From Enterococcus wangshanyuanii (GTDB taxonomy: Bacteria; Bacillota; Bacilli; Lactobacillales; Enterococcaceae): a DNA stretch of 64,000 nt. Below, piece by piece: positions 51,308 through 61,987 of the stretch. A program made the position numbers and the translations under genes. Within the stretch, counting starts at the first letter, position 1. Every line of letters begins with the position of its first letter. Under the pieces are notes generated by a model. That model saw nothing but the letters and a program-made list of their open reading frames with translations. It did not search any database and was not told the DNA's origin. The stretch is from assembly GCF_002197645.1 (NCBI RefSeq), contig NZ_CP021878.1:1-64000 (forward strand). Reading direction: 5' to 3'.

Positions 51308-51616
51308 CTATTTTTGCTCATTCAACACGGCTGCTATCATTTTTAACTGTTCTTTATAGATAAGGTCAACATCTTTTTGCTGAAAAATTCCTTTATCCAA
51401 ATTATCAGCTAAAAAATTAGAATAATCAATCAACTCTAGCTTAAAATAATCAGAATTTACATCACATTTCGGAAAATCATGAATCATATCCGCCATTTTC
51501 CCACAAAATCTAAATTCTTTTGCATCACATTCTTCGATCACACCTAATGTTCTAACCAATATAAAGAAATCGTAATAAATTACATTCAACAAATGATTTA
51601 ATTCGTTTTTTTTCAT
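51308..51616 (-). CDS. Unknown 102-residue helical protein
   Basis: MKKNELNHLLNVIYYDFFIL and later GIFQQKDVDLIYKEQLKMIA. Helical, soluble, with two Cys near residue 30-38. GGAAGGC before the ATG. It lies between the pcfA-position gene and the DGNHR gene, and the two small genes may form one inserted cassette. Confidence 0.6.
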   Translation of the reverse strand: MKKNELNHLLNVIYYDFFILVRTLGVIEECDAKEFRFCGKMADMIHDFPKCDVNSDYFKLELIDYSNFLADNLDKGIFQQKDVDLIYKEQLKMIAAVLNEQK

Positions 51617-51633
51617 TTTGCCTTCCTTTCATA

Positions 51634-52938
51634 CTAATTAGCTGCTTTTTTATGTGCTAAAAAGTCAATCGGTTGATTGGCCACTTTTTGTTGTTCTACT
51701 TGTTCAATCACCTTTTCGTGAGTCTCATTGAATGAAGCAAGTACCTGGGCGAAGTTAGTCTTTAAGCCTTCGTTCATTTCTTTTTGTTTAAACGCAAGCT
51801 CGTCTTTCTTTCCTTGCAGTATACGTGTTAGTTGCTCGGTTTGTGTTTTGTACTCGACTGCAATATCATTGGCCAATTTGTCTTTAAAGTGAACGTCTAA
51901 TTCTTGTTCTTTGTTCGCTTTCTTCTCTGCACAAGTTCGTTTGATTGTCGCAACTGCTAATTCATGTCGTTGCTGCTCTTCTTTTAACTCTTTTTGTTCT
52001 TCATTATCCAGGACAAGAATCTCAGCATCAATTGTCCGCTGCTTTTCCGCTTGAACACGTTTCGTCACTTCTTCTTCAATCAAGTGACGAGTATCGAGCT
52101 CCTTGATTTCTTGATTTATTTTGATTGTCTCTTCTTCCACAAAATTAGAAAGGCGAGAAGAAAATTCATTTTTCACAAGATCCAACACATCACTTACAGC
52201 ATCAACTGATTCAGGAGTTGATAAAACTGTTGTTTTTTCTGTTTTTGGTTCAATCGAATCTAAAGAAAGACCAGGATACGATTTATCTGAACTTACTTCA
52301 GGCTGTTTCTTCTTTACCACTAATTCGGTTTTTATATCTGCATTTGAAAAAGGATCGCTAAGGCTGATATTTGAAGCATTTTCTTGCTTCAGTTTCTGGA
52401 TCTCTTCTTGTTGAATTTCTAGCTGATACATAAGATTTTCAATTAATTGTTGCTGTTCCGCTTGATCCTCGTTGAGATCTACGAGTTCTTGTTCTTCAGA
52501 GTTCACTTCACCGATTTCACTAGGTTCAGGCTCTTGCTCTTCCAAACGTTTTGTGCCAGACTCTGCAAGTGCTTGTAATTCTGACGGCAATTCTGGTGTA
52601 CCTGCCTTACTTTCAGTCTCTTTGGTTGCCTCTGGAAGAACAACCTCTTCAAATGGTAGTTTCTTTTTTGTATAAAATGGTGAAAGCAACTGGTCAAAAT
52701 AGGGATTATCTTCGTATAACGGCAGCTCGATTTTAAATGCATAAAGTAGCTCTTTGCCTTTTTTACCCTCCTTAAATTTTTCTGCATACACCCAACCAGT
52801 CTCTTCTGCTTTAATTAAGTGGTTATTTACGCCAATCACATAGTTCACTAATGATTCTGGAGTCAGAATAGACTCTGTTTGAATGTTATCTGAATGGATC
52901 ACTTCAAAACGGAATGTTCCCTTTAGAAAATTAAACAT
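51634..52938 (-). CDS. pcfA-position protein, coiled-coil rich
   Basis: 434 residues from the ATG (MFNFLKGTFRFEVIHSDN) with AAGGAGG upstream. The N-terminal 110 residues look folded (NPYFDQLLSPFYTKKKLPFE). The rest is low-complexity, with acidic segments (about 120-180) and a charged coiled coil from about 250 to 420. By position it corresponds to PcfA of pCF10, whose function is not established. It overlaps prgM by eight bases. Confidence 0.65.
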   Translation of the reverse strand: MFNFLKGTFRFEVIHSDNIQTESILTPESLVNYVIGVNNHLIKAEETGWVYAEKFKEGKKGKELLYAFKIELPLYEDNPYFDQLLSPFYTKKKLPFEEVVLPEATKETESKAGTPELPSELQALAESGTKRLEEQEPEPSEIGEVNSEEQELVDLNEDQAEQQQLIENLMYQLEIQQEEIQKLKQENASNISLSDPFSNADIKTELVVKKKQPEVSSDKSYPGLSLDSIEPKTEKTTVLSTPESVDAVSDVLDLVKNEFSSRLSNFVEEETIKINQEIKELDTRHLIEEEVTKRVQAEKQRTIDAEILVLDNEEQKELKEEQQRHELAVATIKRTCAEKKANKEQELDVHFKDKLANDIAVEYKTQTEQLTRILQGKKDELAFKQKEMNEGLKTNFAQVLASFNETHEKVIEQVEQQKVANQPIDFLAHKKAAN

Positions 52939-53200
52939 GTTCAGTTCCTCCTTCATTATCCTTTGGGGTTTCTTCTAACGCAGGGGGCGTTGATTGATTA
53001 GGTGCTAATAATGACTTTAAATCTGTTAAAGTCAAATCATTTTCAACTAAAAACGTTGAAACAACTTCTGCTTCCAGTTGCTTCAGCTCATTTTCTTTTT
53101 TAGTGACGGTTTCTTGTTGCTTCTTCAATCGTTCTTTTGCTTTTTTCAGGTCATTTTCTAACCGTTTTTGCTTTTTTTCTAACTCTTCAATTCTACTCAT
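52931..53200 (-). CDS. prgM: prgM-like small coiled-coil protein
   Basis: 89 residues: MSRIEELEKKQKRLENDLKK, then a coiled coil to about 50, then LVENDLTLTDLKSLLAPNQ and a short acidic tail. Position after prgL matches PrgM. It overlaps prgL by eight bases. Confidence 0.65.
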   Translation of the reverse strand: MSRIEELEKKQKRLENDLKKAKERLKKQQETVTKKENELKQLEAEVVSTFLVENDLTLTDLKSLLAPNQSTPPALEETPKDNEGGTEHV

Positions 53201-53864
53201 GGCTTGATTCCTCCGTTGTGGCTAGTGTGGTTGAACTTGTCATTGTTGATTGCGTTGGCTCAAAATATTCAGATTCCGTAGTTACATTTGTGTTGTAAGA
53301 ATTACTGTCTGTATTTAATAAATTGGTCAACGTTACAGGTTCCATTTTATCTACCAAGAATTTTTTGCCTTGTTTTGTAAAGGTGACTTGCACAGCTTCT
53401 TGATTTGATTGATTTTTCAGAGCCCCTTCGTTGCTTCCGATTTTCTTTCGTTGGGTATTTTTATAGGTTACAACACATATAGCTGTATCATTTTCTGCAT
53501 TAATGTAAATATCTGCTGTATCCAGTACTTGATTGACCACATAGCCTTTATACGCTTGATTAACAGGTTGTTCTTCCTCTGTTGTTAATTCGTTATACAT
53601 AGACGTGGTAACCAGGGGCTCGTATCGATTGCGATTTTCTCCTAAATCTTTTCTTGTAAAATAGGCAATAAGAAATTTTTGGACTGTATCAGTGGTCAAA
53701 TCTTTTTTCTTTTCCACCACCTCTTGTTTCACGGGCTTTTGAGCCGCTTGTTGTTTGCTTTTACCAACACTAAATCCAACAAAAAAACATAAAAGTACAA
53801 GAAAAAACAGGCCGAGAAACAAGCCTGCTTTCTTCAATTTTCGTATTTTATCATGATTGTACAT
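53193..53864 (-). CDS. prgL: PrgL-like channel protein (VirB8-like)
   Basis: 223 residues: a short basic cytoplasmic N-terminus (KIRKLKKA), a membrane helix (about 13-32) and an extracellular domain from about 55 to 180 with the size of the NTF2-like fold of VirB8-type subunits (TVQKFLIAYFTRKD, then a Thr/Ser-rich tail). Between prgK and prgM. VirB8 assignment is by position and topology. Confidence 0.75.
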   Translation of the reverse strand: MYNHDKIRKLKKAGLFLGLFFLVLLCFFVGFSVGKSKQQAAQKPVKQEVVEKKKDLTTDTVQKFLIAYFTRKDLGENRNRYEPLVTTSMYNELTTEEEQPVNQAYKGYVVNQVLDTADIYINAENDTAICVVTYKNTQRKKIGSNEGALKNQSNQEAVQVTFTKQGKKFLVDKMEPVTLTNLLNTDSNSYNTNVTTESEYFEPTQSTMTSSTTLATTEESSHE

Positions 53865-53886
53865 AAAAATTATTTTCTCCTTTCTC

Positions 53887-56499
53887 TTATTTCACACGCA
53901 TAAAGTATTCGCCTGCTTCTTTCTTCAATACACGCCAACTCATGGAGTATTCACCACTCACATTCATTTCAGAGATTACAAACGTTCCATCGCTGTTAAC
54001 ATATTCTACAAATGCCACATGCCCGTATACAGAACTTGAACCTGCCACTCCATTCGTAAAGATCACGGCATCTCCTCGTCTCGGTGTTGAAACAAGACTC
54101 GCACCTGGCGTTAGAATATAATTTACTATCCATTGATTCGCATTTCCCATCGTTGGGTGAATCGACTTACCAAGTTGTGCCATTCGATTGTACACGTACC
54201 ATGTACAATTTCCGAGTGCATACGCATTACCAGGCCACCCTTGTCCTTGTTTCGTTTCTCTATCCGTAGGTAAAGGTTTCATTTTATCTTTGTATTTTTG
54301 GAAGACTTCGCTACTTGATCCATTGACTTCATTCCCTGAACTAGACAGGAAGTTAAACCAATTTTGAGCAGCTTGAATCCGTTCACTTGTTTTATCTCCT
54401 GGATTTCCTTCCCAGTTATTCAAGAAATACACTGTTAATTCTGGTACGGTTGCGGCAACTTTGTTTCCTGCTGTATTAGCAGCTATTGTTCGATAGGCAG
54501 GAGAATCACCATTAAAGATAAAGTCTAATTGTAATTGTAGATCATACCATTTTTTCTTTTTACTTTTTGCATAGTCAAGTAACAATGTATGACGTGTACT
54601 TCCGTCAGCTGTATCTGTCCATTGGCCTAATCCTAACCCTCTATGAAGAATATTAGGGAATTTACCATAGATTTCCGTTCCACCCATTGCTAGCCAAGCA
54701 GGATCATCCCATGAAGTAGCACTCGCTCCTACAGGTGGGTTTAAGTAATCTCCTTCTGCTCGTTTTGGATTGATTCCACTTTCAACGGAAAAGTTCCCTA
54801 AGATAGCGGCAATTCCTTCTTTTTTGTATCCTAATTTTGTTAAGTAGTCATAGACAGCTCGTGCTCGACTCTCTACATCCGCTCCTGGATCAAAGGACGA
54901 AGAACCCAATAATGTTGTTTGCGTATAGGTCACATTGGGAAAATAAAAAGCGGGGTTAACAGAAAACCAAGCCTTTTTCTCTAAATCATATTTTTCATAC
55001 TGAAGGGTGACCGTTTCATTTGGACTATTTCCCAAAAAGGTACCGACTTGCACGTCTTCGTTCCCTTTGAATCGACTACTTTTAACGCCTTCAATGGTTA
55101 AACGAACACTTTTTTCTTTTTCTATGACTAAACTTGTTTCATTTGGAATAGTTGTTACCTTTCCTTCAAGTGGGGAATTGAACGCTTTATTAACTTCTGT
55201 CATAAGCTCAATTCCCTGGAACAAACTTTCTTTTCCGTCTTTCTTTTCGTACCCATATCTACGTGAAACAATTAATGAATCTGTTTCAAAGGGAAATGCT
55301 AACGGATCATCCAATGTAGTATAGCCTAATTCCTTTTTTACTTCCTGATAATGCTCATAGTCTTCGCCTGAAAGAAAATAACGTGACTTGTTGTCTGTTT
55401 CAAGTTCTTTTATGGTCTTTAACTCGTAGTCAGGAGATTTTCCATTCAAATCTTCCCACAGATCACTGAGATAGTTCTCAAAGTTTTTTCCCAACAATCC
55501 AGTGTCCGACAATTTATATTCTTCAAAACGATAATTCATATAAAACATGACATCGTCAATGTTGCTGTAGAATTGATTGGTGTCGTCCGTGTGCTCTGCA
55601 TCTAGTTTCGTCATATAAACCCATGAGTCTGTTAAATCTTCATCTTCTTGAACGATCGCAGGTTTCTGTGTTCCTCCTGCAATACCCATCATCATAAAAA
55701 CAACAACTACAACTAATAAGACGATCCAGGTAATTGGGTTTTTAATAAGAATCATCGCTGCTTTTGAAGCCGATTTTTTGCCTGTTAGGACAGAACGAAC
55801 TAAGCTAAGACCTTTTTCAGCTTTTTTTGCGGCCTTAGCCGCTTTCATTCGTTGACGGTGATTACGTAATTTGTACATCAATTGTTTTCGTGTCGTAAGA
55901 TTCTCTGGTGTTCGGTGGAATCCACGTCCTCTTGAAAAATTGAACGTGCGATTACCTAAACCATAAGCACCTTTTCCTGTTTTTAATGCTACTTTTCCAG
56001 TATTTTTACCGATTTTGAAACCAACACGAATTTTTTGATTGGCTCGTCGTAGTTTTCGATAAGCTTCTACGCCCTCTTTTAAAGTATCATCTTCACTCAA
56101 GACCTTTAATGATTGTTGCTTAGTTTCTTCTTTCATAGAAACTTTGGTTTCACTTTTAAGTTGTACAGAAATTCTAGTTGTATCTTTAGCCTTTATTTTT
56201 TGATAGACACGTTTGGCTACTTTTTTACCGTTTTTGTCTTCAATAAATTTTTTCTTTGCAATGATATGATCGATTGAAGGAGCTTGACTGCCCTTTTTCA
56301 CGTTGATCTTATGCTTTTTTAATTGACCCTTATACCCTTTTCTAGAAAGTTTATAGTCTTTTTTTGCCTGTTTAAATGCTTTCTTAGATACCTTCGTTGC
56401 TTCTCGTGGATTACGGAAAGCATTTTTGCTAACGCCATCCTTCACTCTAGGCGCAATTTTTTGGTTTTCTTTCCAAGAAGGCTTCTCTTCTTTCGTCAT
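53887..56499 (-). CDS. prgK: PrgK-like bifunctional peptidoglycan hydrolase
   Basis: 870 residues, matching PrgK (about 871). A basic cytoplasmic N-terminus (1-250) leads to one membrane helix (254-276) and a spacer. A lysozyme-like domain (about 555-700) carries AAILGNFSVESGINPKRAEG with the expected catalytic Glu. A C-terminal CHAP domain (about 745-870) has GNCTWYVYNRM with the catalytic Cys and YGHVAFVEYV with the His. It opens the cell wall for the mating channel. The other copy is frameshifted. Confidence 0.92.
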   Translation of the reverse strand: MTKEEKPSWKENQKIAPRVKDGVSKNAFRNPREATKVSKKAFKQAKKDYKLSRKGYKGQLKKHKINVKKGSQAPSIDHIIAKKKFIEDKNGKKVAKRVYQKIKAKDTTRISVQLKSETKVSMKEETKQQSLKVLSEDDTLKEGVEAYRKLRRANQKIRVGFKIGKNTGKVALKTGKGAYGLGNRTFNFSRGRGFHRTPENLTTRKQLMYKLRNHRQRMKAAKAAKKAEKGLSLVRSVLTGKKSASKAAMILIKNPITWIVLLVVVVVFMMMGIAGGTQKPAIVQEDEDLTDSWVYMTKLDAEHTDDTNQFYSNIDDVMFYMNYRFEEYKLSDTGLLGKNFENYLSDLWEDLNGKSPDYELKTIKELETDNKSRYFLSGEDYEHYQEVKKELGYTTLDDPLAFPFETDSLIVSRRYGYEKKDGKESLFQGIELMTEVNKAFNSPLEGKVTTIPNETSLVIEKEKSVRLTIEGVKSSRFKGNEDVQVGTFLGNSPNETVTLQYEKYDLEKKAWFSVNPAFYFPNVTYTQTTLLGSSSFDPGADVESRARAVYDYLTKLGYKKEGIAAILGNFSVESGINPKRAEGDYLNPPVGASATSWDDPAWLAMGGTEIYGKFPNILHRGLGLGQWTDTADGSTRHTLLLDYAKSKKKKWYDLQLQLDFIFNGDSPAYRTIAANTAGNKVAATVPELTVYFLNNWEGNPGDKTSERIQAAQNWFNFLSSSGNEVNGSSSEVFQKYKDKMKPLPTDRETKQGQGWPGNAYALGNCTWYVYNRMAQLGKSIHPTMGNANQWIVNYILTPGASLVSTPRRGDAVIFTNGVAGSSSVYGHVAFVEYVNSDGTFVISEMNVSGEYSMSWRVLKKEAGEYFMRVK

Positions 56500-56510
56500 A
56501 GAATCACTTC

Positions 56511-58892
56511 CTAAGCATCTGTGTTCATTATTTCAAAGAGTTCTGTATTCTCTGGAATAGGATTTTCAAATGGAACGATCGTTCCATTGGCATAGATCAA
56601 ACCTGTTCCTTGTGGTACTTTTTCGCCTACATACTTCAATAATTTAGGTTTCAAATTGACCGCTTCTTTCAGTCTTTGTAAATCTACAGGTTTTTGGCGT
56701 AACAGAATCATAAATTCACTATTAGATAGCATTTTCATACCAGCTGGACTATCCAACATTGTTGAGATATTTTGAGTGATTCCTGTTGTAACCGCCCCAT
56801 ATTTTCGGATACGTACCCATAAATTTAAGAACCAACTAGCGGAACTTTCTTCTTCAAAATTCACTTGTAATTCATCAAAATATAGACGAGTAGTAACTTT
56901 CCCTTGATTTGCTACGACTTGCTTCCAGATCTGATCTAAAATGACTTTCATCGCAAAAGGCTTCATTTTTTCATCTAGTTTCTTGATATTGAACACAACA
57001 AACTTGGCATTTAAATCAATATTTGTTTTATGTGCAAAAATATCTTGCGAGCCAATACAGTAAGGTTCTACTTTTGTAGCTAATGTTTTCGCTTCTGGTT
57101 CTGGTTGCTCTAGCAAAATATTAAACCACTCTACTAGGGTAGGCGGTTCTTGACTCCCTTCAAATGCTGCATACGTTTTTCTTGTCACACGGTCAACGAT
57201 CGAGGCATCTTCATCTGTATAGGACTTTAATAAGGATTCAAATAGGCCAGATAGTAAATTGGCCTTTTCTTTAACTAAATCGACATTTCGATCTTCTACA
57301 TCCAATAAACGACTGTCAACCATATCTAAAATGTTTAAATGGTGTTGTGTCCCTGTTGAAATATCTAAGATTTCAGCACCAAAAGCTCGAGCAATCGGTA
57401 TATACTCACTTTCGGGATCAACAATACGGAATAAATCTTTTGGATAGCGAAGTAAAGCACTGATCATTTCCCACTTAGTAGCCATTCCTTTTCCTGAACC
57501 AGAAGTACCAAATATCAATCCACTAGGGGTTGGCAAATCTTTTTTACGATCTAAGGTAATGACATTATTCGTTATTTGGTTTCGCCCATAATATTGGCCA
57601 GTTGGACTTTGTAGCTCAACATTGGTAAATGGTACCTGTGAAGCCACATTCGTGCTCGTCATATCACGCATATAATTCATTTCTACATCCAAATACGGTT
57701 TACCGATCGGTAAGATCGTATTCAATGCTTCCTCTTTGTAGTCTTCTACTACCTCAAAATCTACTTGCCATGTATGACCCACATCCTCAACTGCTTTAAT
57801 GGACTCTTCTAACTCAGCTTCTGTTTTCGCAATCAAAAAAGTGGTGAAAATTCCTGAAAACATTTTTTGTCCGTTTTCTTTGATTTCTTCCATTAAGGCT
57901 TCCGTTGATTCTTTAGTGTCCTTCAAGTCACCTGCAATCATATCTTCCCCAACACCTTGCTGAAAATTATCTTTTTGCTGCTTACTAATCGCAACATTAT
58001 TTAACGTCTGCATGGTTTGAATATTTTTCTTTGCTTGGATCATGTCATAAGGCGTGGCATGGATACTGATAGCAAGTTCTGTTCCTATTGCACATAATTC
58101 TCGTATCAAACGATCTTCTAAGTATTTCGGGTATTGGCGAATATATAGCACAGCAGCATAATATTCGCCTAAGCGCATATACTTTTTGTCTTTCACAAAA
58201 CGAATTTTCCCAGGAACGATAAATGCTTTACTATTCAATCCTGATACCGCAATGTCTTGATATGTTGTACTAAAATAAGAACCTGGTCGTAAGAGACCAC
58301 TCATTACTGACAGCCGTTCTACACCACTTAGAGGAGTCACAGACAGGTCTACTTCATTTGCTTCAAAACGATTTTTAAAGTTTTTTGCGATTGTTTCAAT
58401 ATTTTTATTCGCCTGTTTTCTAGACGAACTCTTGGTTGTAAACGTGGCATATTTTTCAATCGTAAAATTTCGTTGATCTTGTTGGAACTGTTTATCAATG
58501 ATCTCATTCATTTCTTGGCGATAATTGTCCAACGGATCTGCCGCATAAGGTAATAGAATAGACTCTAATAAAGAGTCGTCGATTCGTTTATTAAGTACCA
58601 ATAGTTGATATCTTGAATTTTTATCTAAGGTATTCAGCCCATCTGCATAGCCAACCACGATATCTTCCTGTTCCTGTTCCATCGAGACTTCATAATCAAC
58701 TTCACCCAATCGATAGGTTTTGGAATATTCGCCTTCTACAACGTGCATTAAGCCCTCTTCAAACTGAAGTGTATACTTAATACTGTCTTGCGCTGTTGGA
58801 TTAGCTTTTTCCATCACACGTTGTTTCATTTGCTTTTCTGTTTGTTTAGATCTCATCTGTTTCTTTGATGGTTTCTTTTTGAGTAAATTCAT
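56511..58892 (-). CDS. prgJ: VirB4-like secretion ATPase (PrgJ)
   Basis: About 793 residues. Walker A GTSGSGKG lies at about 462-469 and Walker B near RLYFDELQVN (about 690); the N-terminal half has the usual VirB4 fold with LKDTKESTEALMEEIKENGQ. The chosen ATG (MNLLKKKPS) has AAGGAG 11 bases upstream, while an ATG nine bases earlier is too close to it. It overlaps the prgI end. It energises channel assembly and substrate transfer. Confidence 0.92.
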   Translation of the reverse strand: MNLLKKKPSKKQMRSKQTEKQMKQRVMEKANPTAQDSIKYTLQFEEGLMHVVEGEYSKTYRLGEVDYEVSMEQEQEDIVVGYADGLNTLDKNSRYQLLVLNKRIDDSLLESILLPYAADPLDNYRQEMNEIIDKQFQQDQRNFTIEKYATFTTKSSSRKQANKNIETIAKNFKNRFEANEVDLSVTPLSGVERLSVMSGLLRPGSYFSTTYQDIAVSGLNSKAFIVPGKIRFVKDKKYMRLGEYYAAVLYIRQYPKYLEDRLIRELCAIGTELAISIHATPYDMIQAKKNIQTMQTLNNVAISKQQKDNFQQGVGEDMIAGDLKDTKESTEALMEEIKENGQKMFSGIFTTFLIAKTEAELEESIKAVEDVGHTWQVDFEVVEDYKEEALNTILPIGKPYLDVEMNYMRDMTSTNVASQVPFTNVELQSPTGQYYGRNQITNNVITLDRKKDLPTPSGLIFGTSGSGKGMATKWEMISALLRYPKDLFRIVDPESEYIPIARAFGAEILDISTGTQHHLNILDMVDSRLLDVEDRNVDLVKEKANLLSGLFESLLKSYTDEDASIVDRVTRKTYAAFEGSQEPPTLVEWFNILLEQPEPEAKTLATKVEPYCIGSQDIFAHKTNIDLNAKFVVFNIKKLDEKMKPFAMKVILDQIWKQVVANQGKVTTRLYFDELQVNFEEESSASWFLNLWVRIRKYGAVTTGITQNISTMLDSPAGMKMLSNSEFMILLRQKPVDLQRLKEAVNLKPKLLKYVGEKVPQGTGLIYANGTIVPFENPIPENTELFEIMNTDA

Positions 58893-59198
58893 GCTTTCCA
58901 TATCTCCTTATCTGTCCTGATCTATAGGTTCGTTCTTCATAATAAAAGTAAAGTTCGAACTTCCGTTTCTTTTCTTTCCACGTATTCAACAATAGAAAAA
59001 CGGATAATACCCTAAAACGATCGCAGTAGGTAGAGAGAAAATTAAAAACGCCCAATCAGGAAGAAAAAATATTTCTACTCCTAATATGAGCGCAGTACCT
59101 GCTAATAAGACATAGGCTTTCAGCTGTCGTATACTGATCCCCCATACCTTTCGTTCAATTTTAGACACATCTTTATAAAATTGTGAGCCAATTGCCAT
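58846..59198 (-). pseudogene. Frameshifted copy of prgI
   Basis: Duplicates 8334-8687 with one G missing near 59003 (in GGG). Probably a sequencing error. Confidence 0.8.
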
Positions 59199-59199
59199 A

Positions 59200-60000
59200 C
59201 TACATCGCCCCCATAAATCGTTTGGCCATTCCTTGTGAGCCAATCAAAATGATTATAATCGCTACATATTTAAAAATGAGCACTACATAAATCATGATAT
59301 TGATCATTAATGCTCCTGCATTGTCCCAAACTCCACCTTCAAATGAAGCAAAAGACAAATAATCGTTGGCCATTAAAATTGGAATTAAACCAACGATCAA
59401 GACTAATAGTGCACCTTGTAGAACAAGCGCCATGATTTGTTTGATATACCCTACAGCAATTGAGCGAAGCTCATCGTTTACGAAGAAAGCAATCAAGATA
59501 GGTGCCATCGCTTTGACAATATACAGTTGAATCCCTCGTAAAAAAATGAGAATATTCGTGATAAACGAAGATAGAAAAAGTGCAATATAGGCGAACACTT
59601 GAAATAAAAGTACAAGTGGTTTTGCCCACCAGGATACTTTTCCCATCTGAGGGATTGCATCACTTGTTCCTGTAATAGTCACAACTGAATTGATCCACTT
59701 AGCTGCTTGAATCCCAAACCATACAATTCCGTCTACGATATAACCCGAAGACATGATCAGCACAAACGCAATGATATATTTCATTGCTAAGTCTGTAAGG
59801 ACTTCTACACCCAATCCTCCGTCTTCCATTTTAAATTTCTTTGTTACACTGGTCATTTCCACCATGAAAAGAATGCCTAAAATCGCCAGTCCCAAAGGAA
59901 TCAAGACTTTCGCTATCTTTCCCATCACTTCATTTGTCGTTGGATTATATTCTCCTAAACTTTGAAACAGCTGATTGAGGGTGGATTCTGGAATATTCAT
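59200..60000 (-). CDS. prgH: prgH, second copy
   Basis: Identical in protein to 8689-9489, described there. With prgF it is the clean anchor used to estimate the circle length. Confidence 0.8.
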   Translation of the reverse strand: MNIPESTLNQLFQSLGEYNPTTNEVMGKIAKVLIPLGLAILGILFMVEMTSVTKKFKMEDGGLGVEVLTDLAMKYIIAFVLIMSSGYIVDGIVWFGIQAAKWINSVVTITGTSDAIPQMGKVSWWAKPLVLLFQVFAYIALFLSSFITNILIFLRGIQLYIVKAMAPILIAFFVNDELRSIAVGYIKQIMALVLQGALLVLIVGLIPILMANDYLSFASFEGGVWDNAGALMINIMIYVVLIFKYVAIIIILIGSQGMAKRFMGAM

Positions 60001-60012
60001 TCTTTTCCCTCC

Positions 60013-60240
60013 TTAGAATTTGATTGAACTAAGCTGAGCAATTACGTATGCACCTACGCCTGTTGCAATCAAGGCAAATGCCCCACCAACAATAATTGCC
60101 TCAATCCCTTTATCTGTTTTTCTTGGATCATCCGTCTGCATTCCTGAACGAACATCCTTTACTCCTAACATAATGCCGACAGCTGCTAAAACACCGATGA
60201 TCGCTCCGATGATTGTGACAATTTTTGTAACGATATCCAT
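60013..60240 (-). CDS. prgF: prgF, second copy
   Basis: Identical in protein to 9502-9729. Confidence 0.7.
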   Translation of the reverse strand: MDIVTKIVTIIGAIIGVLAAVGIMLGVKDVRSGMQTDDPRKTDKGIEAIIVGGAFALIATGVGAYVIAQLSSIKF

Positions 60241-60271
60241 TTCTATTTCCTCTTTTCTACTTATTTTTTAG

Positions 60272-60727
60272 TTATTGCCATTCTGAAGAGTGAAAATTAT
60301 CCTCTTGTCCAAATCCGTCAAATCCTGATTCTTCTTCGCTGTTTTCAAACTCTTCTAGTGTTAAAAATTCTTTTATTTGTACTTGTGGCTGTCCCTGATA
60401 TGACCCTTCTTCTACTCGAATGTAAACGTCTTTTCTTGTGAGAAATTTCAACGTATCTGGATTATATCCAAAGGTCAAATCTGGAATCTCAACACCGTTG
60501 TCTTCAATGCTCGCAAGAAGAAAATTCATATTGTCTTGTGTGAAATCATTTCCGAACGTTAAAAAGAAACGACCCTGTTCTTCATTTTTCCCTTCAAGAA
60601 ATAGAATAAACATATCGCTTCCGCTTTTTGCTTGTTTGTTCTGTACTTTTGTAATCGTTGCTGCATGCGTTCCTACTGTAAACTGTTTAAATCCGTTTCT
60701 ACGCTCTGTTGGTCTTTGATATTTCAT
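60272..60727 (-). CDS. prgE: prgE, second copy
   Basis: Identical in protein to 9761-10216. The leader has one extra T near 60733. Confidence 0.75.
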   Translation of the reverse strand: MKYQRPTERRNGFKQFTVGTHAATITKVQNKQAKSGSDMFILFLEGKNEEQGRFFLTFGNDFTQDNMNFLLASIEDNGVEIPDLTFGYNPDTLKFLTRKDVYIRVEEGSYQGQPQVQIKEFLTLEEFENSEEESGFDGFGQEDNFHSSEWQ

Positions 60728-60820
60728 TGGTTTTTCTCTCCTTTAAAACGATTTTTTATAACAAAAAAAGCACCTATTCAGATAGACATAAGTACCATAG
60801 CTTCACGACTAAAATTCTGA

Positions 60821-61132
60821 TTAATTCAATGATAAGTCGCTATTAGGAATCATCACTGCAATATACTCTGTTGTTTTTTCATTGTAGTAACAGTAATAAT
60901 CAGGTGCTAAACAAATATTCTCTAAGTGAACTACCTCACCATTCAAGATTTCATTTTCCAATTGTCTCAGATCACTGTTATCAAAAAAGTCTTCATTCAA
61001 AGATAAATACTTTTTTCTCACTTCATCATATACAGCTTCAGGAAATTCACTTTTAAAAAATGGCCATTGAGTATGATCAAATTCTGTTACATATCTTGCA
61101 ATTTCAACAGTTGCTGAAGTAACCTTTTCCAT
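60821..61132 (-). CDS. Unknown 103-residue protein, second copy
   Basis: Identical in protein to 10309-10620. Confidence 0.6.
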   Translation of the reverse strand: MEKVTSATVEIARYVTEFDHTQWPFFKSEFPEAVYDEVRKKYLSLNEDFFDNSDLRQLENEILNGEVVHLENICLAPDYYCYYNEKTTEYIAVMIPNSDLSLN

Positions 61133-61161
61133 TGTTTTCTCCTTTCATGATTAAAAAATGA

Positions 61162-61308
61162 TTAAATAGTAATTTCACCTTTTTCAATTCGTTCTAATAA
61201 CAACTTTAGCGGCTCCTGTTTACCACGACCTTTTTCTCCTAACAGAACGACACTTGGGAGTGGTTCTCTTGAGCAGTCTTTACAGTTTTTTTACTTTCTT
61301 TTAATCAT
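61162..61308 (-). pseudogene. Small paralogue with in-frame stop, second copy
   Basis: Same as 10651-10797, including the TAA after MIKRK. Confidence 0.5.
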
Positions 61309-61406
61309 GTCATCTCCTCTTTCCACAAACACAAAATGAATGAAATATAAAATTATTTTTGTTTTATATGATATAATTGTCTGACAAAAACAAAGGAGAG
61401 ACTTGT

Positions 61407-61987
61407 ATGACTTTAACTTTGAGTATGATTAGAAAATTAATGAAGACACATTCATATTTACCCAATCATATTATCCAAAAACATGCAAACAGAATTGCTG
61501 AAGTAGTTGAAAATGAGACTGACTGCCAAGAACAATATGAATACTACAGATTCCCTATTTATATTGGTTACTCTGATCAATTCATATTAGACGCTTATTT
61601 GAACATTGATAAAATCAAAGATTTCTTGACTTCAAATAAGCAGAAACCCAAGAAATTTTTGTTGGAAGAATTTACATTTGGTACACGGCATCAAGAAAGT
61701 CACTGACGAAAATTTGATTGCATGTACTAAAATAGAATTAGATCCTGAACTGTCCGTAAGTTCTGATCCTATAATCATTTTAAAAAAAAGACAATTACAG
61801 ATCGATAATAGACGGCAATACAAGGACTTCTTTCGCTAAACAAATATCAAATGACCTTGATATTTTAGGTTACGAGCTTGACTATGAAACTTAATTACGA
61901 ATGAACTATATTTAAATGAATACTCTAAAACGGTTACTAGAATTTAATAATGATCTCAATAGATTCTATAAAAATACTATTAAATAG
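61407..61987 (+). pseudogene. Frameshifted copy of the DGNTR gene
   Basis: Duplicates 10896-11474 with indels near 61694, 61785, 61889 and 61927. Probably errors. Confidence 0.75.
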
